Assembly (NCBI GenBank): GCA_009843505.1
Contig: VYDI01000009.1
Location: 1 to 64,000 of the forward strand
Source of the DNA: Holophagales bacterium
GTDB taxonomy: Bacteria; Acidobacteriota; Thermoanaerobaculia; Multivoradales; Multivoraceae
Direction: 5' to 3'
DNA: 64,000 bases
In this document: positions 55,278 through 63,464 of the stretch, piece by piece
Layout of the letters: the number at the start of each line of letters is the position of its first letter
Position numbering within the stretch: the first letter of the stretch is position 1
The notes under the pieces: generated by a model
Database searches by the model: none
What the model was told of the DNA's origin: nothing
Seen by the model: the letters and a program-made list of their open reading frames with translations, nothing else
Made by a program: the position numbers and the translations under genes

Positions 55278-57694
55278 GCGACCGTCTCCGGCTGTTCACG
55301 ATCCGGACTCTCGCCGTCCCGGATCTCGATCTCGAGCGGCTCAACGATGGGGGAGGCAAGCACCTCGAGCGCCGGTCCCTTGGGTCTGGCCTGTTCGACG
55401 GCGATCGTCGCCGTGCCGGGACCTTTGGCCCGCACCTCGAGCGCCAGCAGACGTCCCCTGCCCGCAACGCCCGGCCGCTCGCCCAGCCGGCTCAGGCCCA
55501 CGACGACCGTGCCCGCTGTCGAGTCGTCGGTCATCAGCGAGAGATCCTCCTCGCCGCCCAGGAAGGATCCGGGCCGCACCGCCGTCACTTCGATCAACGA
55601 CGGGTCGAAACGCAGCCGCAACGGCAGGTGGGAAAGAGGGGCCGTGGCCCGGACGTCGAGCCGCACCTCGAAACTGTCGCCGACACTGGCACGCAGCGCT
55701 TCGGGGGCGAACCTCAGCTCGACTCCGGCGGCGGAGCGGGCCGCCGCTTGCTGGAACGCCGTCGGGACGATGATCTGCGGGGATTTGGGGGCCGGCCGGG
55801 AATCGAGCAGACCGGCGTTGCGCGGCGGATCGCTGGGCGGCGGCACGAGCTCGACGCCCAGGGGCGGTCCTTCGTCTTCCTCCCCCGGTGACTGTTCGCC
55901 CTCCGGCGCCGCGTCGCGCAGGCCCGGCGGCAACCGGTCCTGGAGTTCGTCGCGGGCGCCGCCGTCGGCTTGCGGTTCGTCGAAGGGGCCGTCGACGCCG
56001 GAGTCGATCCGCGGACTCGAGCCGCGATAGACGACGTTGCTCTCCGTGCCGACCCAGATGGGAGCGAGGTCCTCCTCCCGGATGTCCGCGCGCCGGATGA
56101 TGTGGGGGGTCAGGGTCAGCACGATGTCGGTGCGGGTGTTGTCGGTCGAGCGCCGGGAGAACAGGCGCCCCAGCACGGGGATCTCGGACAGCCCGGGAAT
56201 CCCGCTTTGGCCGGTCGTCTCCGACGTCCGGATCAGCCCGGCGAGGAAGTTCGTCTCGCCGTCGCGGAGCCGGATGCTCGTGTTGATGTTGCGGCTGCCG
56301 ATGATCGGCTGGGTCTCGATCTGGCCGCTGATGTTGCTGACCTCGATGGTGATGTCGAGCGAGACTTCCTCGTTGTGATGCACCCGTGGCGTGATGTCGA
56401 CCTCGATGCCGACGTTCTGGTACTGGTAGGAGGTGATCGGCACGATGTTGCTGCCCGCCGTGTTCGCCGTGTTGAAGCTGGTGACCGGGATGGGCACCCG
56501 GTCGCCGATCGAGAAGGACGCCTCTTCGCCTTCCGTGATCCGCACCTGCGGTTTGGCCAGGGTCTGGGCGTTGGTCGCCCTCTTCACGAAGTCGAACAGG
56601 AAACCGGGCACGGTCAGCACCCAGTTGTTCTGATTCAGGGATTCCACGTCCGACATCCGGAGCGGCACTTCCTCACCGCCGATGTCGAGGCTGATGCCGA
56701 GCCGGTTCGCGTCCAGCGACATGCCGAGTTCCTGGAGCTTCGCGGTATCGATCTGGAGCAGTTCGACGTCGACGACGACTTCGGCCTTCGCCTTGTCGTT
56801 CTGTTCGATCAACCGTTGCGCGATCTTGACCTTCTCCACGCTGTCCATCATGGCGATCGCGTTCAGTCGTTCGTTGGTCGCGATGAACCTCGTGTTCAGC
56901 AGGCTGCGCAGGATGGTCATCACGTCACTCACGTCCGAGTTCGAGAGAAAGAAGGTCTGGATGATTCGATCCTCGAACCGTTGCCGGTTCTGCTGCGTGT
57001 CCTGGAGGATCATGATCGTCTGTTCGTCGAGCACGCGGTAGAAGTGGCCGAGGCTGTGCATCAGGATCTCGAGACCCTCGATCGCGGTCACGTCGCGCAA
57101 CTCGATGCCCTCTGGCCCGACGGGTGCGTCGCGCAGCCTGGTGTCGAAGACGATGTTGATCCCGAAGGCCTGCCCGATGGCCCGGTAGACCTCCATGAAC
57201 GTCGCGTTCGGGAAGTCGAAGCTGACCGGCTCGTCGGATAGCGGATTGAGCGTCGGCGGCATCGGTTCCGTGGCGCGGGCGTCGTCCTTCATCTGGGAGA
57301 TGGTCCTGGGCTGGAGGCCGCTGGTCTCGATCTTCGTGCGCAGCTTCTCGAGTTCGGTCAGGGCGTACTGGTTGGTCGGATCGAGCTGCACGGCTCGCTG
57401 CATCTCGAGCATCGCGTCCCGATCGCGGCCGGCCTCCTGCAGCTTCCTGCCCTCCTCGAAGTGGGCGTGAGCGGCCTGGGTCCTGGCTCGCAGAAGGCCG
57501 GCCCGGTAGCGGAGATCCGCCGGGTCCTGGGTGACCAGTTCCATGTAGCGCAGAACGGCGGTGTCCCAGTCTCCGGTGAGCTCCGCGTGCTGCGCCTCCC
57601 GGAAGCCCCGGTAGCCGCTGCAGGAAGCAAGGATCAGGAGCACGGCCAGCCCCAGCGAGAGAGCGTGCCGCCGTCGTCGATTGTGTTCTTTCAT
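55274..57694 (-). CDS. Secretin fused to a C-terminal cohesin-like domain
   Basis: An 806-aa outer-membrane channel subunit. It starts with a lipoprotein signal (LAVLLILASC) and a TPR-like region (about 30-120). Secretin N-domains follow (FDFPNATFMEVYRAIGQAFG and IIQTFFLSNSDVSDVMTILR, RLNAIAMMDS). The secretin core (about 350-570) has VPIPVTSF, VGIEVDITPRVHHNEEVSLD and GIPGLSEIPVLGRLFSRR. After an acidic linker, residues about 665-800 look like a cohesin domain (RFAPEALRASVGDSFEVRLD, LPLRLRFDPSLIEV). The core is GspD/PilQ-like. Stops 4 nt into the pseudopilin gene. Confidence 0.9.
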   Translation of the reverse strand: MKEHNRRRRHALSLGLAVLLILASCSGYRGFREAQHAELTGDWDTAVLRYMELVTQDPADLRYRAGLLRARTQAAHAHFEEGRKLQEAGRDRDAMLEMQRAVQLDPTNQYALTELEKLRTKIETSGLQPRTISQMKDDARATEPMPPTLNPLSDEPVSFDFPNATFMEVYRAIGQAFGINIVFDTRLRDAPVGPEGIELRDVTAIEGLEILMHSLGHFYRVLDEQTIMILQDTQQNRQRFEDRIIQTFFLSNSDVSDVMTILRSLLNTRFIATNERLNAIAMMDSVEKVKIAQRLIEQNDKAKAEVVVDVELLQIDTAKLQELGMSLDANRLGISLDIGGEEVPLRMSDVESLNQNNWVLTVPGFLFDFVKRATNAQTLAKPQVRITEGEEASFSIGDRVPIPVTSFNTANTAGSNIVPITSYQYQNVGIEVDITPRVHHNEEVSLDITIEVSNISGQIETQPIIGSRNINTSIRLRDGETNFLAGLIRTSETTGQSGIPGLSEIPVLGRLFSRRSTDNTRTDIVLTLTPHIIRRADIREEDLAPIWVGTESNVVYRGSSPRIDSGVDGPFDEPQADGGARDELQDRLPPGLRDAAPEGEQSPGEEDEGPPLGVELVPPPSDPPRNAGLLDSRPAPKSPQIIVPTAFQQAAARSAAGVELRFAPEALRASVGDSFEVRLDVRATAPLSHLPLRLRFDPSLIEVTAVRPGSFLGGEEDLSLMTDDSTAGTVVVGLSRLGERPGVAGRGRLLALEVRAKGPGTATIAVEQARPKGPALEVLASPIVEPLEIEIRDGESPDREQPETVA

Positions 57695-57707
57695 GTGGTT
57701 CAGATCC

Positions 57708-58310
57708 TTAGCTGCCGCTCGGTCGGCCGCCGATGGCGAGCCGCACCGGCCGTTCGTCCGGGAAATCCACGAAGAGCAGATCGACCGACTCGTAGCCGAT
57801 GTTCTGCACTTCGAACTTGTCCTTCACGAGGTCGCCCTCGAGTGCGTTGAAGATGGACTTGTCGGCGTCGACGAAGACCGCGATCGGATTGTCGCTGCGT
57901 CCGAAAGACCCGATGTAGAAAACGTCGACCGGCGGCGGCTTGGGCCCGAGCGGTTCCGGCGCCGGAGGTTTGGGTTCGGGCGTCTCCGGGATGGCGGGTC
58001 GCGGCGGTTCGGGTGTGCTTGGCGGAGGCGCCGCCGGCTCGTCGCCGGTCGGCTCAGGCGCCGGTCGGGTTCCGAAGGACCAGGGATCCCGCGACGGGCG
58101 GCTGGGCGGTGGCGGCTGATCGAGGGTGTAGGCCGCGAGCTCGACGACGTCGATCGTGGTCGAACGCAGGTCGGCCGCGGTCGTGCGGGTGAAGCCGGGG
58201 CCGCCGCCGAACGACGGCAGGTATCGCCACGCGGCGACGACCACGACGATGCCGAGCAGGCCCAGCAGCAGCGGGTTCGGGCGGTTGGAGCTGGCCTGGG
58301 CCGCGCTCAT
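57708..58310 (-). CDS. PilP/GspC-like inner-membrane protein
   Basis: A 200-aa protein with one N-terminal membrane helix (LLLGLLGIVVVVAAWRYLPSF), a long Pro/Glu-rich spacer (about 75-130) and a small C-terminal domain (VDVFYIGSFGRSDNPIAVFV ... FEVQNIGYESVDLLFVDF). This layout is that of PilP or GspC, which link the inner-membrane platform to the secretin. The ATG at 58310 overlaps the stop of the PilO gene (ATGA) and lies 13 nt before the secretin gene. Confidence 0.7.
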   Translation of the reverse strand: MSAAQASSNRPNPLLLGLLGIVVVVAAWRYLPSFGGGPGFTRTTAADLRSTTIDVVELAAYTLDQPPPPSRPSRDPWSFGTRPAPEPTGDEPAAPPPSTPEPPRPAIPETPEPKPPAPEPLGPKPPPVDVFYIGSFGRSDNPIAVFVDADKSIFNALEGDLVKDKFEVQNIGYESVDLLFVDFPDERPVRLAIGGRPSGS

Positions 58311-58885
58311 GCGCCTGCCTCCTGCCGGGCAGTCCGGGATTCGTCGCCGGAGAACAGGGTCGAAAGCCGGAGATCGATGCGCAGGTCCGGCGTCGCCTCG
58401 CTCAGGCTGATCGACTCGAGGGCCACGAAGGTGTCCGTGACCTCGAGCAGGTTGACCAGCCCCCGCAACTGGCTGTAGTCCCCCTCGACCGTGAACACGA
58501 TCGACTTCTCGACCAGGCCGTACTGCTCCAGCGTCGCTTCCGGGTAGGAGATCGAACTGGGACCGAGTCCCGAGCGCTCGGCCAGTTCCTTGACCTCGCC
58601 GATCAGGTCGGTCAGACGTTCGCGCTCGGTCGCGAAGCCGTCGCGGTACAGGGTTCGCACCTGGCTGCGGGTCGCTTCGACCGTCGTGACCTGGCCCTCG
58701 CGGCGCGCCACCTCCTGGGTGGCGCGGGTGCGCAGGTTCTGGACCTGGGCGATCTCGTCCTCGAGCGCCTGGAAGCGACCGGCGTAGACGCCGCGGTAAG
58801 TGGACAGCAGAGCCGCGTTGAGGACGCACAGGCCCGCGCCGACCCAGAACCAGATGCGCAGCCGCCAGCCGCGCCTCCTCCTCAC
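58307..58885 (-). CDS. pilO: PilO-like protein
   Basis: A 192-aa bitopic protein: one membrane helix (IWFWVGAGLCVLNAALLSTY), a coiled coil (about 35-110) and a ferredoxin-like C-terminal part (VFTVEGDYSQLRGLVNLLEVTDTFVALESI). The start is GTG 58885, overlapping the PilN stop (GTGA) with GGAGG upstream. PilO pairs with PilN in the inner-membrane platform of type IV pili. Confidence 0.8.
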   Translation of the reverse strand: MRRRRGWRLRIWFWVGAGLCVLNAALLSTYRGVYAGRFQALEDEIAQVQNLRTRATQEVARREGQVTTVEATRSQVRTLYRDGFATERERLTDLIGEVKELAERSGLGPSSISYPEATLEQYGLVEKSIVFTVEGDYSQLRGLVNLLEVTDTFVALESISLSEATPDLRIDLRLSTLFSGDESRTARQEAGA

Positions 58886-59553
58886 GGCTGGTCCTCCGCG
58901 GGCGCCGCAGCGCCGGTCGCCGGGGTTTCCGTGGTGGCGCTGATGTTGGCGGGCGAACCGTCCGGCAGGTAGACGACCGCGATCGTGAAGTCGAGCGGGC
59001 CCGCGTCCTGCCGGCTCTCGTGGAGCAGCTTGGGATCGTCGAAAGCGGGATGCTCGAACAGGGCGTCGATCAGATCGAGCAGACCCTGATCGTCCCGGGC
59101 TTCGCCGGTCAGGTCGAGGACCACCCGGGCCCGGTCGCCGGTTCCGAGCTCCGCTCGCCGCCGCCGGTTCCGGTCGCCGCGCTCCGGCGCGAGGCTGCGC
59201 AGGCGCGTGTTCCACGGCAGCACCTGCTCGATGTCGTTGAAGAGTTGCCCCCAGGGGAAGCGCCGGTCCGCGATCCGCTCGTTCAGGAAGGCGACTTCGC
59301 GGTTCTGCGCCTCCAGGTCGAGACGCGCGAGTGCCGCGCTCAGCCGGTCGAGTTCCGTCTGGTCTCCGGCGAGTTGGTCCCGCAGCCCCGCTAGCTCGGC
59401 GCGAGCATCCGCGGAGCCGGTGAGGTAGCCCCAGTACAGCACCGCGTTCAGGGTCAGCAGGGCGAGACCGAGCGCCCACAGCAGGGCGGTCAGCCGGCGC
59501 CAGGGGCGGCGGTTGACGAACGGCCGGGCGGCCAGGTTCAGGGACCTGCTCAC
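58882..59553 (-). CDS. pilN: PilN-like protein
   Basis: A 223-aa protein with the PilN cytoplasmic tail MSRSLNLAARPFVNRRP, one membrane helix (LTALLWALGLALLTLNAVLYW), a coiled coil and a small C-terminal domain (FDDPKLLHESRQDAGPLDFT). The N-terminal NLAxRPF segment binds PilM in known systems. It overlaps both neighbours by 4 nt. Confidence 0.82.
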   Translation of the reverse strand: MSRSLNLAARPFVNRRPWRRLTALLWALGLALLTLNAVLYWGYLTGSADARAELAGLRDQLAGDQTELDRLSAALARLDLEAQNREVAFLNERIADRRFPWGQLFNDIEQVLPWNTRLRSLAPERGDRNRRRRAELGTGDRARVVLDLTGEARDDQGLLDLIDALFEHPAFDDPKLLHESRQDAGPLDFTIAVVYLPDGSPANISATTETPATGAAAPAEDQP

Positions 59554-60557
59554 GTCCTCACCGCGAGCGAGGCGCCCAGCATCGGCAGGGCGCGGTCGAG
59601 TTCGAGGTCTCCGGCCTCGGATCCACTGCCGGAGGTCGTGCTGTCGTCGAGAACGCGGGCTGTCAGCCCCAGACCCTCTTCCAGCCGCTCGCGCCAGGTT
59701 GCCCGCGAGTTCTCGGCCGCGAGCATCAGGACGTGCTCGGGCAGACCGGCCTCGGCGCCGAACAGGCGGCGCTCCTCGATGAAGCTCCTGGTCAGCCGCA
59801 GTTCGCGCACCGCCAGCCGGGAGGCGACCGGGGCGGGTAGGGCCGGGTCGAAGTTCTTGTAGCGGTAGAGGGCGGGGCCGTCCTCCGTGTGCGCCAGGAG
59901 GGAGTAACCGTCGCGGTGGGCAAGCACCAGCAGGAACGCGCCGCTGAGGTCGTGCACCTGCCGGATGCCGTTCACCGCGCCGAGGCTGGTGTTCGTCACC
60001 ATCCCGATGTGAACTCCGGCGCGGCGGAACGAATCCTCGATCTGGGCCAGCACACGCTCGACGCCGAAGGCGATCAGAAAACGCGTGGACTCCGCGCCGC
60101 CGTTCCCGGTCCGGGCGCCGCGAACGCGCAACTCCTCCACCCGGAAGGGCACCTGCTTGCGCAACTTGAAGCGGAGGGCCTCCTCGCGATGCTGCGCGCT
60201 CCGGGGCACGTCTTCGAGTTCGGCGAACGTCAGCCGCAGCCAGCGATCCGGGAGCACGAGCGCGGCGGCAGTGACCTGAGCCCCGGTGGCGGTATCGGCG
60301 GCCTGCTGGAGCTCGGCGACCACGTCGTGGAACTGGGCGGGCTCTCGCAACGGTCCGCCCAGGGCCCCCTCCTGGAACGTGTCCGCGGGCAGCTCGCGCC
60401 GCCGAACGGCCTGGAGCTCGGGCGTGGGGCCGCTCTGGCGAACGAAGTGCGCCAGGACGAGCTCGCGCTCGTCGAGCAGGAACACCGACGCCGGTCCCCG
60501 AGGGTCGTCGAGGCCGGCAAGGCGTTCAATCCACGAAGGTAACCTTGTTGATCTCAC
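59550..60557 (-). CDS. pilM: PilM-like actin-fold protein
   Basis: A 335-aa cytoplasmic protein. The segment REEALRFKLRKQVPFRVEEL is the most recognisable PilM feature, with LVLAHRDGYSLLAHTEDGPA later in the fold. PilM links the assembly ATPase region to PilN. The start is GTG 60557, inside the end of the GspE gene (32-nt overlap); no later start keeps the N-terminus. Confidence 0.75.
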   Translation of the reverse strand: MRSTRLPSWIERLAGLDDPRGPASVFLLDERELVLAHFVRQSGPTPELQAVRRRELPADTFQEGALGGPLREPAQFHDVVAELQQAADTATGAQVTAAALVLPDRWLRLTFAELEDVPRSAQHREEALRFKLRKQVPFRVEELRVRGARTGNGGAESTRFLIAFGVERVLAQIEDSFRRAGVHIGMVTNTSLGAVNGIRQVHDLSGAFLLVLAHRDGYSLLAHTEDGPALYRYKNFDPALPAPVASRLAVRELRLTRSFIEERRLFGAEAGLPEHVLMLAAENSRATWRERLEEGLGLTARVLDDSTTSGSGSEAGDLELDRALPMLGASLAVRT

Positions 60558-62211
60558 GGAGAGTGGTCACTCCTTCGCGGACTTTCTCCAGCGCGCTCTG
60601 GCGCAGGAAACGCATTCCCTCCTCGCCGGCGGCGCGCCGGATCTCCGACGCCGGGCGCCGATCGAGGATCAGTTCACGGATCGGGTCGGACAGATCGAGC
60701 AACTCCGACACCGCCATCCTTCCGAAGAAGCCGGTGCCGTTGCACTCCATGCAGCCCCGGCCCTCGAAGAGCTCCCAGCCGGCGATGTCGTCCCACTCGA
60801 GACCGCTCTCTTCGAGCAGGGTGTCGGTGGCCCGCACCGGCTCCCGGCAGTGGCTGCAGATGCGGCGAACCAGCCGCTGGGCCAGCACGCAGTTCAACGC
60901 CGCCACGAAGTTGTAGAGGTCGACGTTCATGTTGAGGAACCGGCCGAGAACGTCGACCACGTTGTTCGCGTGGACGGTCGTGAACACGAGGTGGCCGGTC
61001 AGCGCGGACTGGATGGCGATCTGCGCCGTCTCTTCGTCCCGGATCTCGCCGACCATGATCTTGTCCGGGTCATGGCGCAGGATCGACCGGAGCCCGCGGG
61101 CGAACGTCAGTCCCTTCTTCTCGTTGACCGGAATCTGGGTGATTCCGTCGAGCTGGTACTCGACGGGATCCTCGATCGTGATGATCTTGTCCTCGCTGGA
61201 CTGGATTTCGGACAGGCAGGCGTAGAGCGTGGTCGTCTTGCCGGACCCGGTCGGACCGGTGACCAGGACCATGCCGTACGGCTCGCGGATGAACTTGCGA
61301 AGCTTCGCGATCGTCTCGCCGTCGAGGCCGAGGACGTCGAGTCGCAGGTTCCTGAACTCCTGGTTCATCGACTCTTTGTCCAGGATGCGGATGACGCAGT
61401 CTTCGCCGTGGACGGAAGGCATGACGGATACGCGGAAGTCGATCGTGCGGCCGCTGACCCGGACCTTGAAGCGGCCGTCCTGCGGAATCCGCTTCTCGGC
61501 GATGTCGACTTCGGACATGACCTTGATCCGGCTGACGATGGTCTGGTGGTGGCGTTTGTCGATCGGCTCCATCGCCTGGTACAGCACGCCGTCGATCCGG
61601 TACTTGATGACGACCTCCTGCTCGCGCGTCTCGATGTGGACATCCGAAGCGCGGCGCTGGATTGCGTTGAACAGCGTCGAGTCGACGAGCTTGATGATGG
61701 GGCTCTGGTCGGCCGAGATCCGGTCGATCGAGAGCACTTCGCCGCTTTCCTCGTCTTCCTGGACGAGCTGGATCTTGAAGTCCTCGGTCGCTTCGTCGAG
61801 GACCCGCTGCGCGCTCTCGGACTTCTGCAGGAGGTCCTCGATCTCGGACCGGACCCCGATGCGGGCCTCGAGGGGTTGCCCGAGTTGCAGTTCCAGTTCG
61901 TCGACGCGGACCACATCCGTCGGATCGGCCATGACGACCGCCAGGCGACCCTCCAACTGGCGTTCCGGGATGAAGCTGTAGCGGAGCATCAGGTCGAACG
62001 GGATGTGCCGGAACAGGTCGTTGTCGATGCGGAAGTTCGCCAGATCCGCGACCTCGAGCCCGAACTGCGCCGCCAGCCTGTCCGCCTCGGCTCGTTCACG
62101 GCCCAGCCGATCCTCCACATCGCCCGCCGCCCGCAGGCTCTCGAGATCCGACACGCCTTCCGCGATCAGGCGACGGTTGCGCGCCGCGGCGCTCTCTTCG
62201 TGGACGACCAT
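60526..62211 (-). CDS. Assembly ATPase, GspE/PilB family
   Basis: A 561-aa hexameric ATPase driving pilin or pseudopilin assembly. It has an N-terminal MshEN/GspE domain, Walker A GPTGSGKTT, the Asp box ITIEDPVEYQLDGITQ, Walker B LRHDPDKIMVGEIRDEETA, the His box LVFTTVHAN and a tetracysteine zinc motif (CSHC ... CMEC). The last is found in GspE and PilB and not in retraction ATPases. It starts at ATG 62211, sharing one base with the stop of the GspF gene (TGATG). Confidence 0.95.
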   Translation of the reverse strand: MVVHEESAAARNRRLIAEGVSDLESLRAAGDVEDRLGRERAEADRLAAQFGLEVADLANFRIDNDLFRHIPFDLMLRYSFIPERQLEGRLAVVMADPTDVVRVDELELQLGQPLEARIGVRSEIEDLLQKSESAQRVLDEATEDFKIQLVQEDEESGEVLSIDRISADQSPIIKLVDSTLFNAIQRRASDVHIETREQEVVIKYRIDGVLYQAMEPIDKRHHQTIVSRIKVMSEVDIAEKRIPQDGRFKVRVSGRTIDFRVSVMPSVHGEDCVIRILDKESMNQEFRNLRLDVLGLDGETIAKLRKFIREPYGMVLVTGPTGSGKTTTLYACLSEIQSSEDKIITIEDPVEYQLDGITQIPVNEKKGLTFARGLRSILRHDPDKIMVGEIRDEETAQIAIQSALTGHLVFTTVHANNVVDVLGRFLNMNVDLYNFVAALNCVLAQRLVRRICSHCREPVRATDTLLEESGLEWDDIAGWELFEGRGCMECNGTGFFGRMAVSELLDLSDPIRELILDRRPASEIRRAAGEEGMRFLRQSALEKVREGVTTLREINKVTFVD

Positions 62212-63449
62212 CAGCCCTGCACCTGTCCCAGGACGCTGAAGAGCGGCAGATACATCGAGAGCACCAGCAATGCGATGGTGCAGCCCATGACGACCAGCAT
62301 CACGGGCTCCACGAGCGAGAGGAGCCGCTCGGTTCGGGTTTCGACATCCTCGTCGAGGAAGTCGGAAACGCTGTTCACCATCTCGTCCAGCGCTCCGGTT
62401 GCCTCACCTACCTTGACCATGTCGATCGCCAGGTCGGTGAACACTCCCGATTCCTCGAGCGCCACATGGAAGGCCTCGCCCTCGCGGATACGCGGTCCGA
62501 GCGCCACCGCCCGCTCGTGCAGGAACCGGTTCGTGACCGCCGAGGTCGCGGTTTCGAGCGCCGCGGCGAGTGGCAGGCCGCCGTGCAGCAGGGTCGCCAG
62601 GGAGCGGCAGAACTCGGACAGTGCGAAGCGGTGGAAGATCGGCCCGATGATCGGCAACCGCAGTTTCAGGCGGTCGACGAGGGCGCCGATCCGGCCGCTT
62701 CTGCCGACCCTCCAGGTCGTCCAGCTCGCCACCGCCGCCGCGGCGATGAGCACCAGGGTGGTCGGGCTGCGCAGCACCTGGGACACGGCGAGGAGGAGCT
62801 GCGTGATCCAGGGCAGATCGAGGTCGAGCGCCACGTAGAACTCCTCGAAGCGGGGCATGACGAAGAACATCATCACCGCCACGATGCCTACGGACAGGCA
62901 AATCAGGAGGGCCGGGTAGAAGAACGCGCTGACCACCCGCTTGCGGGAGCTCGTGACGAGCTTGAGCTGGCGGACGTACCGGCGGATGACCCGTTCCAGG
63001 CCGCCGCTCTGCTCGCCGGCCTTGAGCATCGAGCTGTAGATCGGCGGGAAGGAGTTGCCCGCCGCGGCAAAGGCCTCGGAGAGTTCCTCGCCGCTCTCGA
63101 CGCGGTCCCGGATCTCGCCCAGCGCCTCCTTGAAGGCGGGGTGGCGCTGCCGTTCGCACAGGAGGTCCAGGCACTGGAGCAGGGGCAGTCCCGCGCTGAG
63201 CAGGCCGGCCAACTGCTGGTTGAAGATCAGGAAGTCCTGACCCGGTATCGCCTTGCGGCCGCCCTCGGCCGCGGCCGAACCCGCGCCCAGGAGCGAACCG
63301 AAGAGGTGCTGCAGGCCGCGGCGCCTGATCTCGAAGATGTACAGCCCACGGCGCTCTATCTCGCGCCGCGCGGTGCGCAGATCCGGCGCCTCGTGGATCT
63401 GCTCCACGATGCGACCGTCGGCGGTGCCAAGCCGGCAGACGAACTGCAT
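62211..63449 (-). CDS. Inner-membrane platform protein, GspF/PilC family
   Basis: A 412-aa protein with two repeated GspF domains (FNQQLAGLLSAGLPLLQCLD and FCRSLATLLHGGLPLAAALE) and three membrane helices (about residues 175-195, 225-245 and 385-405). It is the base on which GspE acts. The stop overlaps the GspE start by one base, indicating coupled translation. Confidence 0.95.
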   Translation of the reverse strand: MQFVCRLGTADGRIVEQIHEAPDLRTARREIERRGLYIFEIRRRGLQHLFGSLLGAGSAAAEGGRKAIPGQDFLIFNQQLAGLLSAGLPLLQCLDLLCERQRHPAFKEALGEIRDRVESGEELSEAFAAAGNSFPPIYSSMLKAGEQSGGLERVIRRYVRQLKLVTSSRKRVVSAFFYPALLICLSVGIVAVMMFFVMPRFEEFYVALDLDLPWITQLLLAVSQVLRSPTTLVLIAAAAVASWTTWRVGRSGRIGALVDRLKLRLPIIGPIFHRFALSEFCRSLATLLHGGLPLAAALETATSAVTNRFLHERAVALGPRIREGEAFHVALEESGVFTDLAIDMVKVGEATGALDEMVNSVSDFLDEDVETRTERLLSLVEPVMLVVMGCTIALLVLSMYLPLFSVLGQVQG

Positions 63450-63464
63450 GACCCCGACCCGCTC

